Positions 13,761 to 25,744 of a stretch of 64,000 nt of DNA are shown here, piece by piece. Location of the stretch: the NCBI GenBank assembly GCA_964059195.1, contig CAXKWD010000005.1, forward strand, positions 46,639,825 through 46,703,824, in the 5' to 3' direction. Below the pieces are notes generated by a model. That model did no database searches. It was not told the origin of the DNA and worked only from the letters and a program-made list of their open reading frames with translations. The translations under genes and the position numbers were made by a program. This DNA comes from Ectobius pallidus. Lineage: Eukaryota; Arthropoda; Insecta; Blattodea; Ectobiidae. Numbering within the stretch: position 1 is the first letter of the stretch; the number at the start of each line of letters is the position of its first letter.

Positions 13761-14524
13761 TTACATAATATATTCTTTTACAAAAAAGAAAAGAGATGAT
13801 AGTTAAATTGGCACGGTGCCAAGCAAACTAGTTCTTAGAATAATATTCATACTAAGTTTAAACATAATGCTCATTATTACTATTTTTATTAAGATAAGAA
13901 AAATACATTTGTGAGTACATGTTACAACAAACATGAACTATTAGGCGTTATACTTTCCGTTTAAAATATTATTTGGATATATTGCAAAGAGTTAGATATA
14001 TCTTACGATTTCTAGTCTTACCTATTACTTTAAATAATTAATGTTTAGTTGTCTATATTTTTAAAACTTCAATATTGGAACACTAGTAGCCTATATCATT
14101 ATGATAAGTTAGGGTTATATTTTTCTATCTAACACTCAGTATATCACATGTATAACATTGATTAAAGAGTGCCTTAACGACCTTTATGTTGAATGTCATC
14201 AATCTTATACTCATCTTCTTCTTCTAATGGAATACTGTTGGTGCTTGTACCATGACAGGTTCCACAAACGGATGAGCATTTAATGCCTGCTTTTCGGCAT
14301 CCATATCTCCCACCACACCGAGTTGCACAGCGACATAATATGGTATACAAATACTGTCTCAGGAGCCACATAGACAAGTAAACATTTATTTAAAGTAATA
14401 GATCAGGTATGCTGTGTCTTAGAATTTCCAAAGATGTGTAACTCTTTACCATTTTCCCAAATACCAGTAATTTTTTTATGAAACATATAAAGGATAAGAC
14501 TTAGAACAATAAAAATTCATAATA
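13761..14524. other. Intronic sequence, nothing recognised
   Basis: A minus-strand open frame at 14174-14377 contains several cysteines (RCATRCGGRYGCRKAG...CSSVCGTC) that look like a small Cys-rich fragment. It has no flanking splice logic that I can support. Confidence 0.4.
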
Positions 14525-15345
14525 ATAATAATACACTCACCCCACCCCCCCGCTCACCTGCCAAATGTTGACTTTTACTATATTCTTTAGGACATTTTCC
14601 TTCACATATCTGCCAAATTTCAAAAGTACATGATATTTTTTTCCATATTTTTTTTATTGCCTGGACTATAATGTATTTTCCATTTCACGTACTATACTTG
14701 GACCGTGATCGGATTTTAAATAAATGCAACTTCAACGGCTTTTTAATATTTCTCCGCATGTTTCACGATGTAAATACACAATATACAGTTTATATACAAA
14801 GATATAACCCCTAAATAACGAGAAAGGGATGTATGGTTTCGGTTCGAAATTTTAGAATTTGACCGAAGCTTAAAATTGCTACAACTTATGAACACTTGAA
14901 GACAAAATTACGAATGACTACTCATTTCAAAGGGAATTTATTTTCCTACAACTTCCATTACGAGAGCACTGCTGCACATCTTAGGGTTAAAGCCCTAGAA
15001 GTCAAAGGGTGAGGCGAACGAGCGTTTTTCGAAAACTTGTTACTTTTGCTGGAAGATATCTCAAAAACCATTGGGAATAGAAAACAATGTACATGACCAG
15101 ACTTGATGGAAACTTTATCGGCTTGAATTTCGTTTATACCAATGTTTCCTCTATGATACACTGTTGTTTAGATATAAGCGTAAATTAATAAAAGGGACCT
15201 TCTACGGGTATCTGTCTCTCGTTCACCACCACCCAGTGGGACTTTAATATGTTGTTCAGGACAATTCTCCTGACAACTCTTCCAAATTTAAGAACTAAAC
15301 GATTTTTTCCTACTTTTCCTTCTTTGCCTGGACTACCTAGGTACT
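14525..15345 (-). repeat. Copy 2 of the modular repeat family (inverted)
   Basis: This is the reverse-oriented relative of 11700-12650. GCCTGGACTA occurs twice, at about 14660 and about 15336, each preceded by a CCAAATTT...block and by GTTCAGGACA- or TTTAGGACATT-like phrases. A middle block reads GATATCTCAAAAACCATTGGGAATAG, the complement of the CAATAGCTTTCGAGATATCC block. It is non-coding. Confidence 0.65.
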
Positions 15346-16737
15346 TCTTGAATTTGATATGAGATTACAGAATAGGAAAACGTGAAACATCCAGTTTCTT
15401 TGCTGAATCAGAAACGAAATCTCAATTCAGTAGTTTTGCAGAATATGCTTGTAGTTCAACATAGTGGTCGATGTAGCGATATAGCTCTAATTCGATGCCT
15501 GCGGGAACTTTAACTTCATATTATATTTTATCGTCCTATAAAATATACCTTTATGATTCTGGAAATAGGTGATAACAATTAAATTACTACTTCTACTAAA
15601 CATTTTAATTAGGCCTATCTTTTAAGTTTCGTATGATATGGTCACTAAGAAGATGCTACAGACTCTGGAATAAATTACAAAATTCAACAAATTAAAAATG
15701 ACAGTACAAATACAAACATAAAAAAGTATAGAAGACGAACACAATCCAAAATATCTATATAAATGTAAAATTAAGAAGGAAAAGTACAAAATAATAAGAA
15801 AAATTTACAATGTCGAAAAACATTTTCAGAAGAGTGAAATAATCCTTACTATATATGGCCCTAAAATGCATGCATCCGTCGTTTTATTATACCAAAGACG
15901 AAAACCGATAAACGAAGGTTAAAACATAACTCTGCCACACCTGCTGACACTATATCTTCTGACTCTGGTATCTCGAATTTTCTGTAAATTTTCTACCAAA
16001 GATCAGTCGGATGTGGATGATAGTCCTGACGCACCTTAGGATATAGTGCCAAGGAGTTTAAAGGTGTTTAAGAGAATATATATGTAGCATAATGGCACAA
16101 CTTCTTATATGGTTCCTGTCAATATATTTTTAATGTTATCAATGATCGAGAGTTTGAAAGTAATACGCTGGCCTTTTAAATTAATTTTATATCCTATGTG
16201 AATTCATATAATTGTCACGTTGATGTTAAGCTATAATATTAATACCAGACGTATATGAGCGTGCAGATATTAATAATCTGTCCCGTGTCATATTACATCC
16301 CCTGTTAAAAAGAATTGCTAATGAATTCCACATAATCTATCATTCCAGTGACAATGGCATCGCAGCTGACATAATAATACGTGGTAGATTATTTATTTTC
16401 TGTGCGCCATGATACCTGAATGTAACACTGCAATTTATTTTAATTCATGCAGAATATGATGTTATATTCCACGCAGTGGAGGATAATAGTACGACTACAA
16501 GGCATGAATTAGAAGCCATGAGCGGCAATAGTTTATTGGAGCGAAACGAATATTAGCGAGCGCAGCATATTATACTGATCAAGATAGTGTTCGGTTGTAA
16601 CGCGAGTTGTAAGTTCAATTGACAGCATATTTTAAATATAAGCACATGACTTAGCCCGTTTTTTTAATTTTCGAAAAGGGCGTCAAAAATTTCAACCCAT
16701 CTTGGGCAACTGGTTTCGTTATTATTTACATCGCTGA
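15346..16737. other. AT-rich intronic sequence, nothing recognised
   Basis: No supportable gene, RNA or repeat was seen. Confidence 0.45.
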
Positions 16738-16825
16738 AGTAAACAGGAACCAGTATGTCTATCTCACTATTAGGTCAAAGGAGTAATGTGCTAGAGTGCG
16801 ACAGATGTACTGGTTTCTGTTTACA
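16738..16825. repeat. Short palindromic module, also found inside the GGGTGG transposons
   Basis: The arms are GTAAACAGGAACCAGTATGT and, as its complement, ACATGTACTGG-like sequence ending CTGTTTAC. The centre contains TAATGTGCTAGAGTGCGACAG. The same arrangement (AACCAGTACATCTGTCTCAC ... GTGCTAGAGTGAGACAGA ... ACCGGTTTTTGTTAC) is found at 39326-39407 and 43274-43356. Confidence 0.7.
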
Positions 16826-17509
16826 TTAGCTTTGTTCTTAAGTTAAAAATAATTTTTATAGGTATCCGAGAGGGAAAGGTACAGTTGCACATTGGAAACT
16901 ACTAACCTGCTGATGTCTTCACATTAGTTCTCTGAAGCAGCATCTCCGGAAATTCTCAATTCTGCCTATAATATCACAACGAGCCTTACGATGTTATATT
17001 AATTTATATTCTCACCTGAAAAGAGCACTTTCAAAGAAACACCGTGTTTTACCACACTACATTTGCACGCATCACTGGTAAATGCAACTCAAAAGTAAGG
17101 TTGATTTCTTTGCGGGACTTCACTTCCGAGGCCCCTCCCACTTGTTCTGTACCGTAACTGTTTGGTTGCTCTTCCTACCGCACACTTTTCACACCATGTC
17201 CGACTAATACCTATTATATTTTCTGAATAGGTCGCTCAAATATTATACATAACCTGAAGAGAGAGATAACTTAATTCCTTAAGATATTACAGAGTATACA
17301 TCCATTTTCCGTGGAAATGTTTAAAGAAAGTGAATAGTTTTAAAAATCAGCGGATTGTATTTGAAGGGACGGCTAAAAACCATCAGGGTCACATTTTTTA
17401 ATTCTTCAGAATTTAAACTAATGTTTTTCATTTCGTTATTCCAACGTTGAAATATTGATAAGGAGTCAACAAGTCAATAGTCTCTAAGTCAATAGTATCT
17501 GTATCTGGT

Positions 17510-17850
17510 ACCCTATGATCCCCAGGTGGGGCGAAGGGGCCTCCAATGGAGGTTTCATTACCTATACTAATTTTGATATGCTTATTTTCCGAGAGAGGGA
17601 CAACCCCCCTCGCCTCGCAACCCCCCTCTGGAAACTAAGTATTTCTTGGACGTGAAAGGGCCGAGAAATTTTGTCCAGAGGCTTTAATTTAGGCTTGGAG
17701 TTCTTTTACGTGCCATAAATCTACGACACGGGACCCCCAGCTTAAAGTCCCTCCCGAAGGACTCCGTGCCCAGGATTTTTACGTCCTGAAAAATCCATCG
17801 ACCGCGGCCGGGTTTGATCCCGCGCCCTGCGGATCTAGAGGCGGGAACAA
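17510..17850 (+). repeat. GC-rich SINE-like repeat
   Basis: An island of much higher GC with GATCCCCAGGTGGGGCG, a CGTGCCATAAATCTACGACA phrase and a terminal GGGTTTGATCCCGCG B-box-like segment. The ordering suggests a tRNA-derived or related short retroelement, read here either way. It is not a tRNA gene, because no acceptor or anticodon stem can be formed. Confidence 0.55.
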
Positions 17851-18390
17851 AATAAAATGTAGTTCTGAAAGTATATCACCACCTTAACATTTGAGTATGC
17901 TCTTTTCATCAATGTAAGATTTGAGAAAAAGAAGAATAAGGCTACGAATACTAAGAACATTCGTATTTAAAGTAATGTAAGTTAGAACAATTTATCATTT
18001 AGTTATTTGGAAGTTGAAAATTGGTGTCGCACTATATGCATATGATGAGTAGGCCTACATATTATTATTCGTTTTTTGAAAGAATGGATTTTGGGGCACT
18101 CCAATACTCAACTATGCCTAACAAATCACATCACATCGAATCACATCGTTTGTCGAGATTTTTGTTATTAACGCTATTTAAAACTAATTAGAATGAGCCT
18201 CTAACAAGGCCCATTTTATTGTTAGGTATTTTAAGGAATTCATTGGATTCATATGCACAAACTTAAGAGTAAGGCAGAATGATGCAAGCTTTGTTATGCA
18301 TATTCCGCATTATAAATAGGTTTTAGAAAAATCTGAATTGCTATCACCAGTTGATTAGGCTAGACTTATGGAATAAGTGTATTTTTAATC

Positions 18391-18412
18391 ATATATATAT
18401 ATATATATATTT
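18391..18412. repeat. (AT)n microsatellite
   Basis: About ten TA dinucleotides followed by a T-run. Confidence 0.9.
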
Positions 18413-19438
18413 TTCAAATAAAAATTTATGAATTGGGTGTAGATATCTCTTACTGTATTAAGAAAATAGAAAGAAATTAACGAAAGCATTATCTTGATAC
18501 TTATTAGGAAAAGTTCTGTCAATTCAATAGGATTCAATGTGAACATAGCCAAGAAGATGACTGATTAATTATTAATCATAAATTAGACTAGATTAAAATG
18601 GCTGATCTGCAAATATTAGAAACAATATTAGGGTCTTGTCACAAAAAATATAATTACGTCAAATGCCCAATAGCAGAAAATTTATAATATACAGTGACGC
18701 TTTATAGTTTTATAAATATTTTTACTAGGATTCTAGCCGCTGATGTCCATGCCTTAAAAATGGGAACAGCAGTTCAAATTGTTACACTTTGGAAAACTTA
18801 CATCCTGGTGGACCATAAAATGCACCACAAGGAATGTGATATTTTCTTGTTTATTAATCTACAACAAACAGATCGAGTGATCTGTTAAATATATTAATGA
18901 CCGAATCTCGTCTTGAGAAAGTATTGTATAATTGATTTCGTTATCGATTATCCCATCATAAAGGTGACTAGAAAAAATGGGAAATGTAAACTATTATTGT
19001 TTATTTATATAATCTATGTGTCAAAATTTCAGTATATTATAAATAGTTTTGAAACAATATATCAGTTCATTTGCTTCACATAGATTAATTAAAATCAAAT
19101 TTTTTTTTTGGTTTTAACAATAAATTAACACACTGCCACCTTTTTAAAAATGAAAGGTATTTTGAACATTGATCTGAATAGCTTTATATCATTTGAAATT
19201 GAAGACAAGTTATTATTATTTTTTTTTAATACCGAAATGGTATTATCTATTATTTCTAGGAGAGCATGCATAACTTTGAGTTCTTCTGTATATGACAGTC
19301 TGCAAGGACTACATAACAATACACTAAAATATTTAACATGCGATTATTCCAACTGATCCAGCATATTAAATAATCCTATGCAAATTAGCTTTTATCTTTT
19401 TCTTTATTCAGCTTCATGTTTTACTATTTTGTTTCCAG

Positions 19439-19591
19439 GGTTGTACAAATCGAAAGCGAAATACCCAGTCATCGTGTTCATCCATGGTGAATCGTTCGAA
19501 TGGAATTCTGGGAACCCATATGATGGATCTGTACTGGCGAGCTACGGCGATGTTGTGGTTGTCACAATCAATTTCCGATTGGGAATATTGG
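19439..19591 (+). CDS. Nlg: Neuroligin internal exon (cholinesterase-fold, oxyanion-hole region)
   Basis: This is an internal exon of 153 bp. A pyrimidine-rich tract ending in TTTCCAG precedes it and GTGAGT follows it. It opens with two bases (GG) that complete a codon from the upstream exon, encodes 50 whole residues starting LYKSKAKYPVIVFIHGESFE, and ends with one base (G); both introns are therefore phase 1. The segment HGESFEWNSGNPYDG, followed by VVVVTINFRLGILG, matches the conserved beta-strand and oxyanion-hole region of insect neuroligins (HGESFEW, where esterases have HGGG). Neuroligins are postsynaptic single-pass adhesion proteins that bind neurexin through an extracellular domain with the alpha/beta-hydrolase fold. 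The reading frame is open with no lesion. The signal peptide, the N-terminal part of the domain, the transmembrane segment and the PDZ ligand are not in this window. Another carboxylesterase-like adhesion protein (neurotactin, gliotactin) is possible but fits the motifs less well. Which Nlg paralogue this is cannot be decided here. Confidence 0.93.
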
Positions 19592-20404
19592 GTGAGTTCT
19601 TAATCTTACTTCACTATCTTTAGTTGTAATTTTTAAACTAATCTTTTCGATCAAAGAAAATAGGTATATCTAAAATTCAGTGTTTAATACGGCACGCACA
19701 TAAATGTAGTCCTGTTTATTTTTATAACATCGATTTTACGAAGATATTTAAATTCGGTAAAATTGAGTTGCGGCCCAGTCTCATTTACGTACGGGTTGTA
19801 GCCCTACAAATTTCGGCTCAGCATATTGAAAGGGACGTCTGAGTTGCGGCCAGGTAGTTAGATGTTGATCAGCCTATTAGCGTTACCCAGGAGACATCGC
19901 ACATCGCCACATAGAAGAGATCACGTGAAACATAATCTGAATCTTTATCTTTTTGCCATGGGACATTCCAGACTGTATTACACCAACATAACCAGGAACC
20001 AGTGAAGCTGAATGATGTGTATCCTAGCTAATTAAATTTAATATTGGTATACCGTATTAGAATTGCAGGAACTGTTCCCAGCATCATGACGTGACGTGAA
20101 TTTACTACATACAGATTATAGTGTTCCATTAGTGTAGTGATAAACGTGACATAATGTACTGGAATCTAATTAAGTTTTTACGACGGTCTGGTCTCGTTAT
20201 TGTAAAACTCAAAAGGTTGAGGTTAGTTTAACATTCGTTTTATCATAATTGATTATTCCACCAATATACCATTAATTAAGTTCATAAGCCTTGATGGTTC
20301 CAGGTTCTTGAATGAAGACGAAATATTCAATTTATATACATTCATCAATATTCATTGCTTTGTTATACATCAAACGTCCATACATATATTTTGATTGCAA
20401 TAAG
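19592..20404. other. Start of the large intron, no gene recognised
   Basis: A GC-richer patch at 19765-19925 contains GAGTTGCGGCC twice (about 19767 and 19842) and may be an unclassified short repeat. Nothing else is supportable. Confidence 0.4.
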
Positions 20405-20600
20405 ATGTTACCTTAACAAACTAAATGGTACAACTATATAAATATTTACACAAATTGCGAATGTGTCCCTTCCAGTTTAAATAACACTCTATCATTAACC
20501 CTAAAAATTTAGGGTTTATCACTTCTTCTTTTTCCATATCATTAAACACTATGGTATTCTTTAAAAACTCTGTACTTAAATAGAATAAAATTTTGGACCC
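20405..20600 (-). mobile_element. LINE reverse-transcriptase fragment
   Basis: The minus strand encodes INPKFLGLMIECYLNWKGHI followed by NLCKYL. This matches the (K)FLGI-(D)-L-W--HI--L post-catalytic block of Jockey/CR1-like reverse transcriptases. Only about 60 residues are recognisable before a stop. Isolated short remnant. Confidence 0.7.
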
Positions 20601-21382
20601 GTATCTCATAAAAATACCCCCTCCCCCAGTTGAGGACTTTATTTCCATGGAGAATGTTGTCACAGCTCCACAAGAGTACTCTGTCGTCCGTTACACAAGA
20701 AAACAGCATGGTAGTTCTTACATTGTACTCGTACAGAGAATGAGCATGTTTGTAATCTTAAGGTTTTACAACCTTGTTTCATTGTTGAAACCCTGCGTCG
20801 AGTGTGTGGCAGTTAACTTGTTGACCCACTGTCACAAGGAAGAAGGAGAAGAACAGATGATTTCGCCACTGTCGTAAGTTTTCATCTCTCTACTCGGTTA
20901 CCATTGAGATATTTCCTTGTCCTCCAGACAATCCCATACAATAGGATTGAAAGAAGTGGCTTTGGATGGAAGAGACGTATATTCCTGTGAAGTGCAGATC
21001 AATCTTGCTTCCAGCGGTACAATCCGGTTACCTCAGCAACAACTTTCTTTTCAGCAAACCATGTTTTGTTGCTTCTATAATTAAGGACAATTGACGTCAT
21101 TCGTCCTCCATATACTTAATTTCACCTGACTGACGTTAAGGGACTAAAAAATATCTATCAAATTATTGTTATTATTAATATTATAATTATAAATCTCAAA
21201 TCCTCAGCCAAATAGGAAAATACTTTTCAGGGTTAAAACATTAAGGGGAGGGGTCCATGAAGAATGATTTTAACAACAAAATTTCAGCATTATGAAGTTC
21301 GAAGTGTTACTTTTAAAATATTTGTTTTTTTATTTCAAAAACAGAAAACAAAGTGCTTATATTTGGTCTGACATAATTAACT

Positions 21383-23545
21383 TTGACTGCTGAGTGCCTA
21401 AAGGATATATTCTTGGGCCAATTACTTTTTATAATTGTGATCAACGACGTGGTTTACAATGTTCCGTCTCGAGTTCAGTCAATAAAGGTAAAAAATCACA
21501 GTTTAGGGAAAAATAGTTTAGTTTTGAAATATGACAGCGTTGTCAGGCGAAGTGTCTTGAACAACATACTAAAGGTCCTCGAGGGTGAGGGTGAGCAGGA
21601 GGCCGGAGGAGCCGTAGAAATTCCATTTTATTGGGTTTTCGCTTATATCTAAACAACGGTACATCGTAGAGGAAAAGTGACTGTATACAAATTTCAAGCC
21701 GATTACATTTCCTACAAGATTGTTCCTGCACCTTTTTTCTATTTCCAATAGCTTTCGAGATATCCACGAGCGAAAATACTCTCTTTTGCCTCACCCTTTC
21801 CGACACACTTTGTCTTCTAGCGCTTTAGCCCATTGGTGTACAGAAACGCTCTCATAAAAAAACGTTGTAGGGCAATAAATGTTCCTCGAAATTTCTAGAT
21901 TTCGAAAGGAAACCATACATCGCACTTTCTCTTTATTTATAGGATATATCTTTGTGTATTAGCAGTATATTGTGTATTTACATCGTGAATCAATCGGGCA
22001 AATATTACAAACCATTCAAGTTGCATTTATAAAAAATCTGCACAGTAACCTACATGTAATGAACAAAGCTATAATATTGGGAAAAAATATAATGTAGATT
22101 TGAACTTTGGCAGAGATCCGGAGAAAGTGTCCTAAACAACATACTTAAAGTCCCTATGTATAGGGGATGAGGGGGTGGGGAGCTAGTTTGTGTCCCTAAA
22201 TACCCCCATAAAATAATTGGTTCTAGCAAAAAAAAAATATTTATGCACAACATTAAACTATATATAAGTTCCTTTGAAATTTATGTGAATCATTCTTCTG
22301 TAGAATTAATAGGTGAGGAAATAGAAGTTGAAATATGATATAGTTCTGGAATTTTCTTTTTTTTATACCTATACCTAAACGTATCAGATGATAATTAAAT
22401 TGGCATGATACCAAGGATTTGAGAATAGCAAAAATGTATGGGATCAAACTTGTAGGACATTTTATCGGCTTGAATTTTGTGTATAGCCCTAATAAATTTA
22501 CCTCCACGATGCATCATTGTTTATATATAAGCGAATACTTATAAAAGGGTCCTTTTACGGGCCCCCCTCCCTCTTCTCACCCCACCACTCTCAGAGACTT
22601 TCAGTATGTGTTCAGGACATTCCCTCCGACAAATCTGAATATTTTCAAAACCACACGACTTTTTCCTATTTTCTTTCGCTGCCTGGACTACGTTACCGGT
22701 TTTATATGCAGATGACACTTCATTTCAAAGTACCGTAGTTATTGCGATCTTGATGAACTTACAATTCAAACTCTTTACATAACAAAATCTGCTCATGGCT
22801 GGTTTAGTAATAATATGTTTGTAGTGAATCAAAATAAAAATCAGAAGAATGTCTTTTAGTTTGAGATATTGGGAAAATGAACCGTCTTCAATTAAACTTC
22901 TAGGATTTAATCTAGACCGAAAATTGCTTTGGCATGACCGCATAACATATGTATGTAATAAACTGTCTAGAGTGATGTTTGTTCTTCGGAGACTTGTGTG
23001 TTGTGTATCATTTTCTGTTCTTATAAACATATATTCTGGTAATTTGCATTCAAATCTAATGTATTGTACCCATATCTAAGGCAATTCTTCAAATTATACT
23101 AGAGTTTTCAAACTTCAAAATGCTGCGATGCGCCTTTTGACCAAAAAGGAATGAAACTTTTCATTGAATATTGAATAATGTCTTTCCCTTGTATACGTAC
23201 ATTTTCTTGTTTAAAATTTTTAAAGGAAAGACTAAAATTATATCCTAAAAGAATGCAGTTAGGCCTACATTCATATATTACCAGAAATTGTGGTACTGTA
23301 CAGTCTAAGAAAACCCGCACATATAAGGAATTTAATAGCTCGGAGGCAATCGGAATAAAAATGTTTAATATGTTTCCGCATAATGCAAAAACTGTTTCGG
23401 CAAAAAGATTTAGATATGTTGTGTCTAACTGGTTAAAGAATTTTATTCACTACAGTAGTTCTTGTAAAATAATTTGTGTGATCTGGTTTTTTAACTTTTT
23501 AAAATATATTAATTCTGTATATTGCCAATTGTTTGTATTAACTTA
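21383..23545 (+). mobile_element. Jockey/CR1-like LINE reverse transcriptase, split by an insertion
   Basis: 21383-21480 encodes a degraded RT block (LKDIFLGQLLFIIVINDVV). After an unrelated 1.2 kb insertion the catalytic YADD is read at 22705-22716 (LYADDTSFQ). Further blocks are IKLLGFNLDRKLLWHDRI at about 22895, VCNKLSRVMFVLRRL at about 22950 and a C-terminal block at 23178-23540 containing GIKMFNMFPHN and RYVVSNWLKNF. Frames shift between blocks and stops occur, so it is a pseudogene. The C-terminal block resembles the one encoded on the minus strand at 28864-29169. The 5' limit is not seen. Confidence 0.85.
21483..22697. mobile_element. Copy 3 of the modular repeat, with long inverted termini, inserted in a LINE
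   Basis: It lies between the INDVV and YADD blocks of the LINE, so its limits are set by the host frame. The left end (AGTCAATAAAGGTAAAAAATC) and the right end read in reverse (AGTCCAGGCAGCGAAAG) begin long imperfect inverted repeats. These continue through a TTTTGAAA(A)TAT module, a GTGTCTTGAACAACATACT or complementary block, and a G-rich GGTGAG block, for roughly 150-200 bp. A second direct module occurs at about 22100. No transposase is recognisable, so it is probably non-autonomous. I could not establish the target duplication. Confidence 0.7.
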
Positions 23546-25590
23546 AAGCCAGAGTGAATTATTATTGTTATTATTATTAAAAATCTCATTACTGTTGAAA
23601 ATTTACAATATTCAGAACCTAAGGCTATGAAATACTTTCGCATCGTATCTGCATGTAGCATCTGTTATTTCAACAACTAGCATCCTTATTTTATTAGCAT
23701 TGACACCGTTTCTAATACCGTTGTAGCACGTTGTACACTTAGAATGAACCTTTTCGGGGTTTTCTCCAGAAATCCTTTAAAATTTGGGTGGTTAAGTTTA
23801 TCGAAGGGTAATTCTGCAAAATCCATTATGTTTCATGAATCCTTATCAATTTTTTATTTTTAATTTATATCAGTCCTTAACTGTTAAGACCCTTTCTACA
23901 TTTTCGTTATGTCACTTGCTGTTAGAAAGTCGTTTTAATCTATATAGTACTCTGGCCTACTAGTTGTAATTGTATATTAAACACTGGATACAGAAATTAC
24001 TCTTCTCTTGCAGTATCCCTGATATTGAACTATTTGTAGAAAACTTAGTTTTAAATTCTTTTATTTTGGCATTTTTAATCACTTGTATGCAAAACAGCAC
24101 AACCAATGTACCAATGACAGAAAGCAATAATATGCACAGTTCTAATGGTGAATGATGTGATTCTATGCGATTTGATACTCGGAAATTTGTTATCTTAGCA
24201 GTCCTGTCATCCATTCTCTGCGAGAATCCAAGTTGACGCTGAGCTACTATGATACCTTTATACATTCTCTATCCGTTGCATTGTCCATGTTTGAGATGTA
24301 TCTGTGATATCCGTCCTGTAAAACATGAAAAATTCTTTGTTTTAGGGTTTTGAGTGCAGTTATTTAATGTAATGAGTTAATGTCTATAGGTCTTCACGTT
24401 GTATGAAATAAAATGTGATTACGTTACCTAGGCCTACCTTCTTACGCGGTGCAAATTTCAGTTTTTGGTCTCTTATCGAAAGAAAAGTCCTATTCGTTTT
24501 TAGTAAATTTTTGAAAAAAACTGCCCGCATTAACAGCTTAAATTATTATTTGACTTTTTTCAGTAAATTCTCTGAAAGGTACTCATCCACAATTTCAGGC
24601 TTTGTTTTGGCGCGCGAATAATATTGGATTTGAAGGAAGATTAGACAATTGAATACTCCCGCAATTCAGCCGTTTACTCTATGTCGAAGTATGAAGGATA
24701 GAAAAATCATGTGAGTGTTTCAAATAGGTTTTTTCTTGTGTAAGTTACTAAGTTTTATGTGTGATAAATATTGTGAGGGAACGCTTGGTTGCCTTCTGCA
24801 GTAAATCGTTATGGAAGTCCATGAAACTCTTAGGAGGCAAAAGAAGGTCCAGTATATCAAACGCAATGAGACATCTTTATGGACATTAGATATATCTGCA
24901 GTGGTGACTGGAGACCTCAACAACAGCCGAGCATTGTTGTTTGTCTGGCGAGAGCCAAGTAGGATCTTTTCTGATTCTTGTGAATTCTAGCCTACTGGGT
25001 ATCCAGAATCACAGCTATGATTTATATTGCATTTTTTCTCTTGAAACAAATTTTAGCTTCTGAAGGAAAATAAATCCTTCCTCTTAATAGCATGCAGAGG
25101 CTTGATAAATTTTTAAGTAACCTTATTTTCTGAGGACAGAATAACATCACTTTTAAAAATAATAATAATAAATATCAAATTGCAGCATTGGAAAGATCCC
25201 ATGTGGTATTTCTCTTTTTGTTGATGTTTTTAGGTTTCAGATAGTGTCAAGTTAATCTTTCCCAAATTAGTCCCACTTGTAATCTATATACAGACTTTTC
25301 TAAAATTAAAATATAAAAAAAAACAATACAATATGGTATTCATCATTATGACCATGGAATTTTAATCCACGATCTCCCGAGTGTGACTCCGGGACACCAA
25401 CGCCTTCTGGTCATACGTCACCTCATAGAAGTGATCATCTAACGGCTAACTAATATGTAATATCTGTCTATTGGGAACTCAAGTAAGCTAGCACGTTTCA
25501 GGTGAAATGTTTTCACAGCAGCAAATTTAATAGGAACCAAATTATTTGTATTACTGCATCAATTTAATTAAGAATTTACTTTCTAGAATG
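23546..25590. other. Intronic sequence, nothing recognised
   Basis: Short frames (23960-24265 minus, 24415-24621 plus) have no identifiable motif. Confidence 0.45.
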
Positions 25591-25591
25591 G

Positions 25592-25740
25592 ACATATGCT
25601 TGAATGAATGAATGAATGAATTTTAGCCTTCAGAATCCCTTAAGGGCCATGGCCTCCTGCTGTTGCAGGGAAAAGCCTCTAGTTTGACTCCCTAGGTGGG
25701 CTAGTCCTAAAGAGTAAGGAGTTTGTTCATGTACTTAACC
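25592..25740. repeat. (TGAA)n tract with adjoining retroelement-like sequence
   Basis: About five TGAA/GAAT units at 25595-25621 adjoin a GC-richer block (GGCCATGGCCTCCTGCTG). A four-base tandem tail next to a distinct block resembles LINE or SINE 3' ends such as the one at 36222-36241. The family is not identified. Confidence 0.4.
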
Positions 25741-25744
25741 TAGT

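Larger units (their letters stand above)
1..19438 (+). other. Upstream intron (or 5' flank) of the neuroligin gene
   Basis: The exon at 19439 needs an upstream exon ending in phase 1, and I could not find one. I looked for the expected cholinesterase segment around EDCLYLN and saw no candidate in the translated frames. The stretch is therefore most simply a single intron of more than 19 kb, although a short non-conserved or 5' untranslated exon would escape me. It holds the repeats listed separately. The intervening AT-rich sequence shows no supportable gene. Confidence 0.6.
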
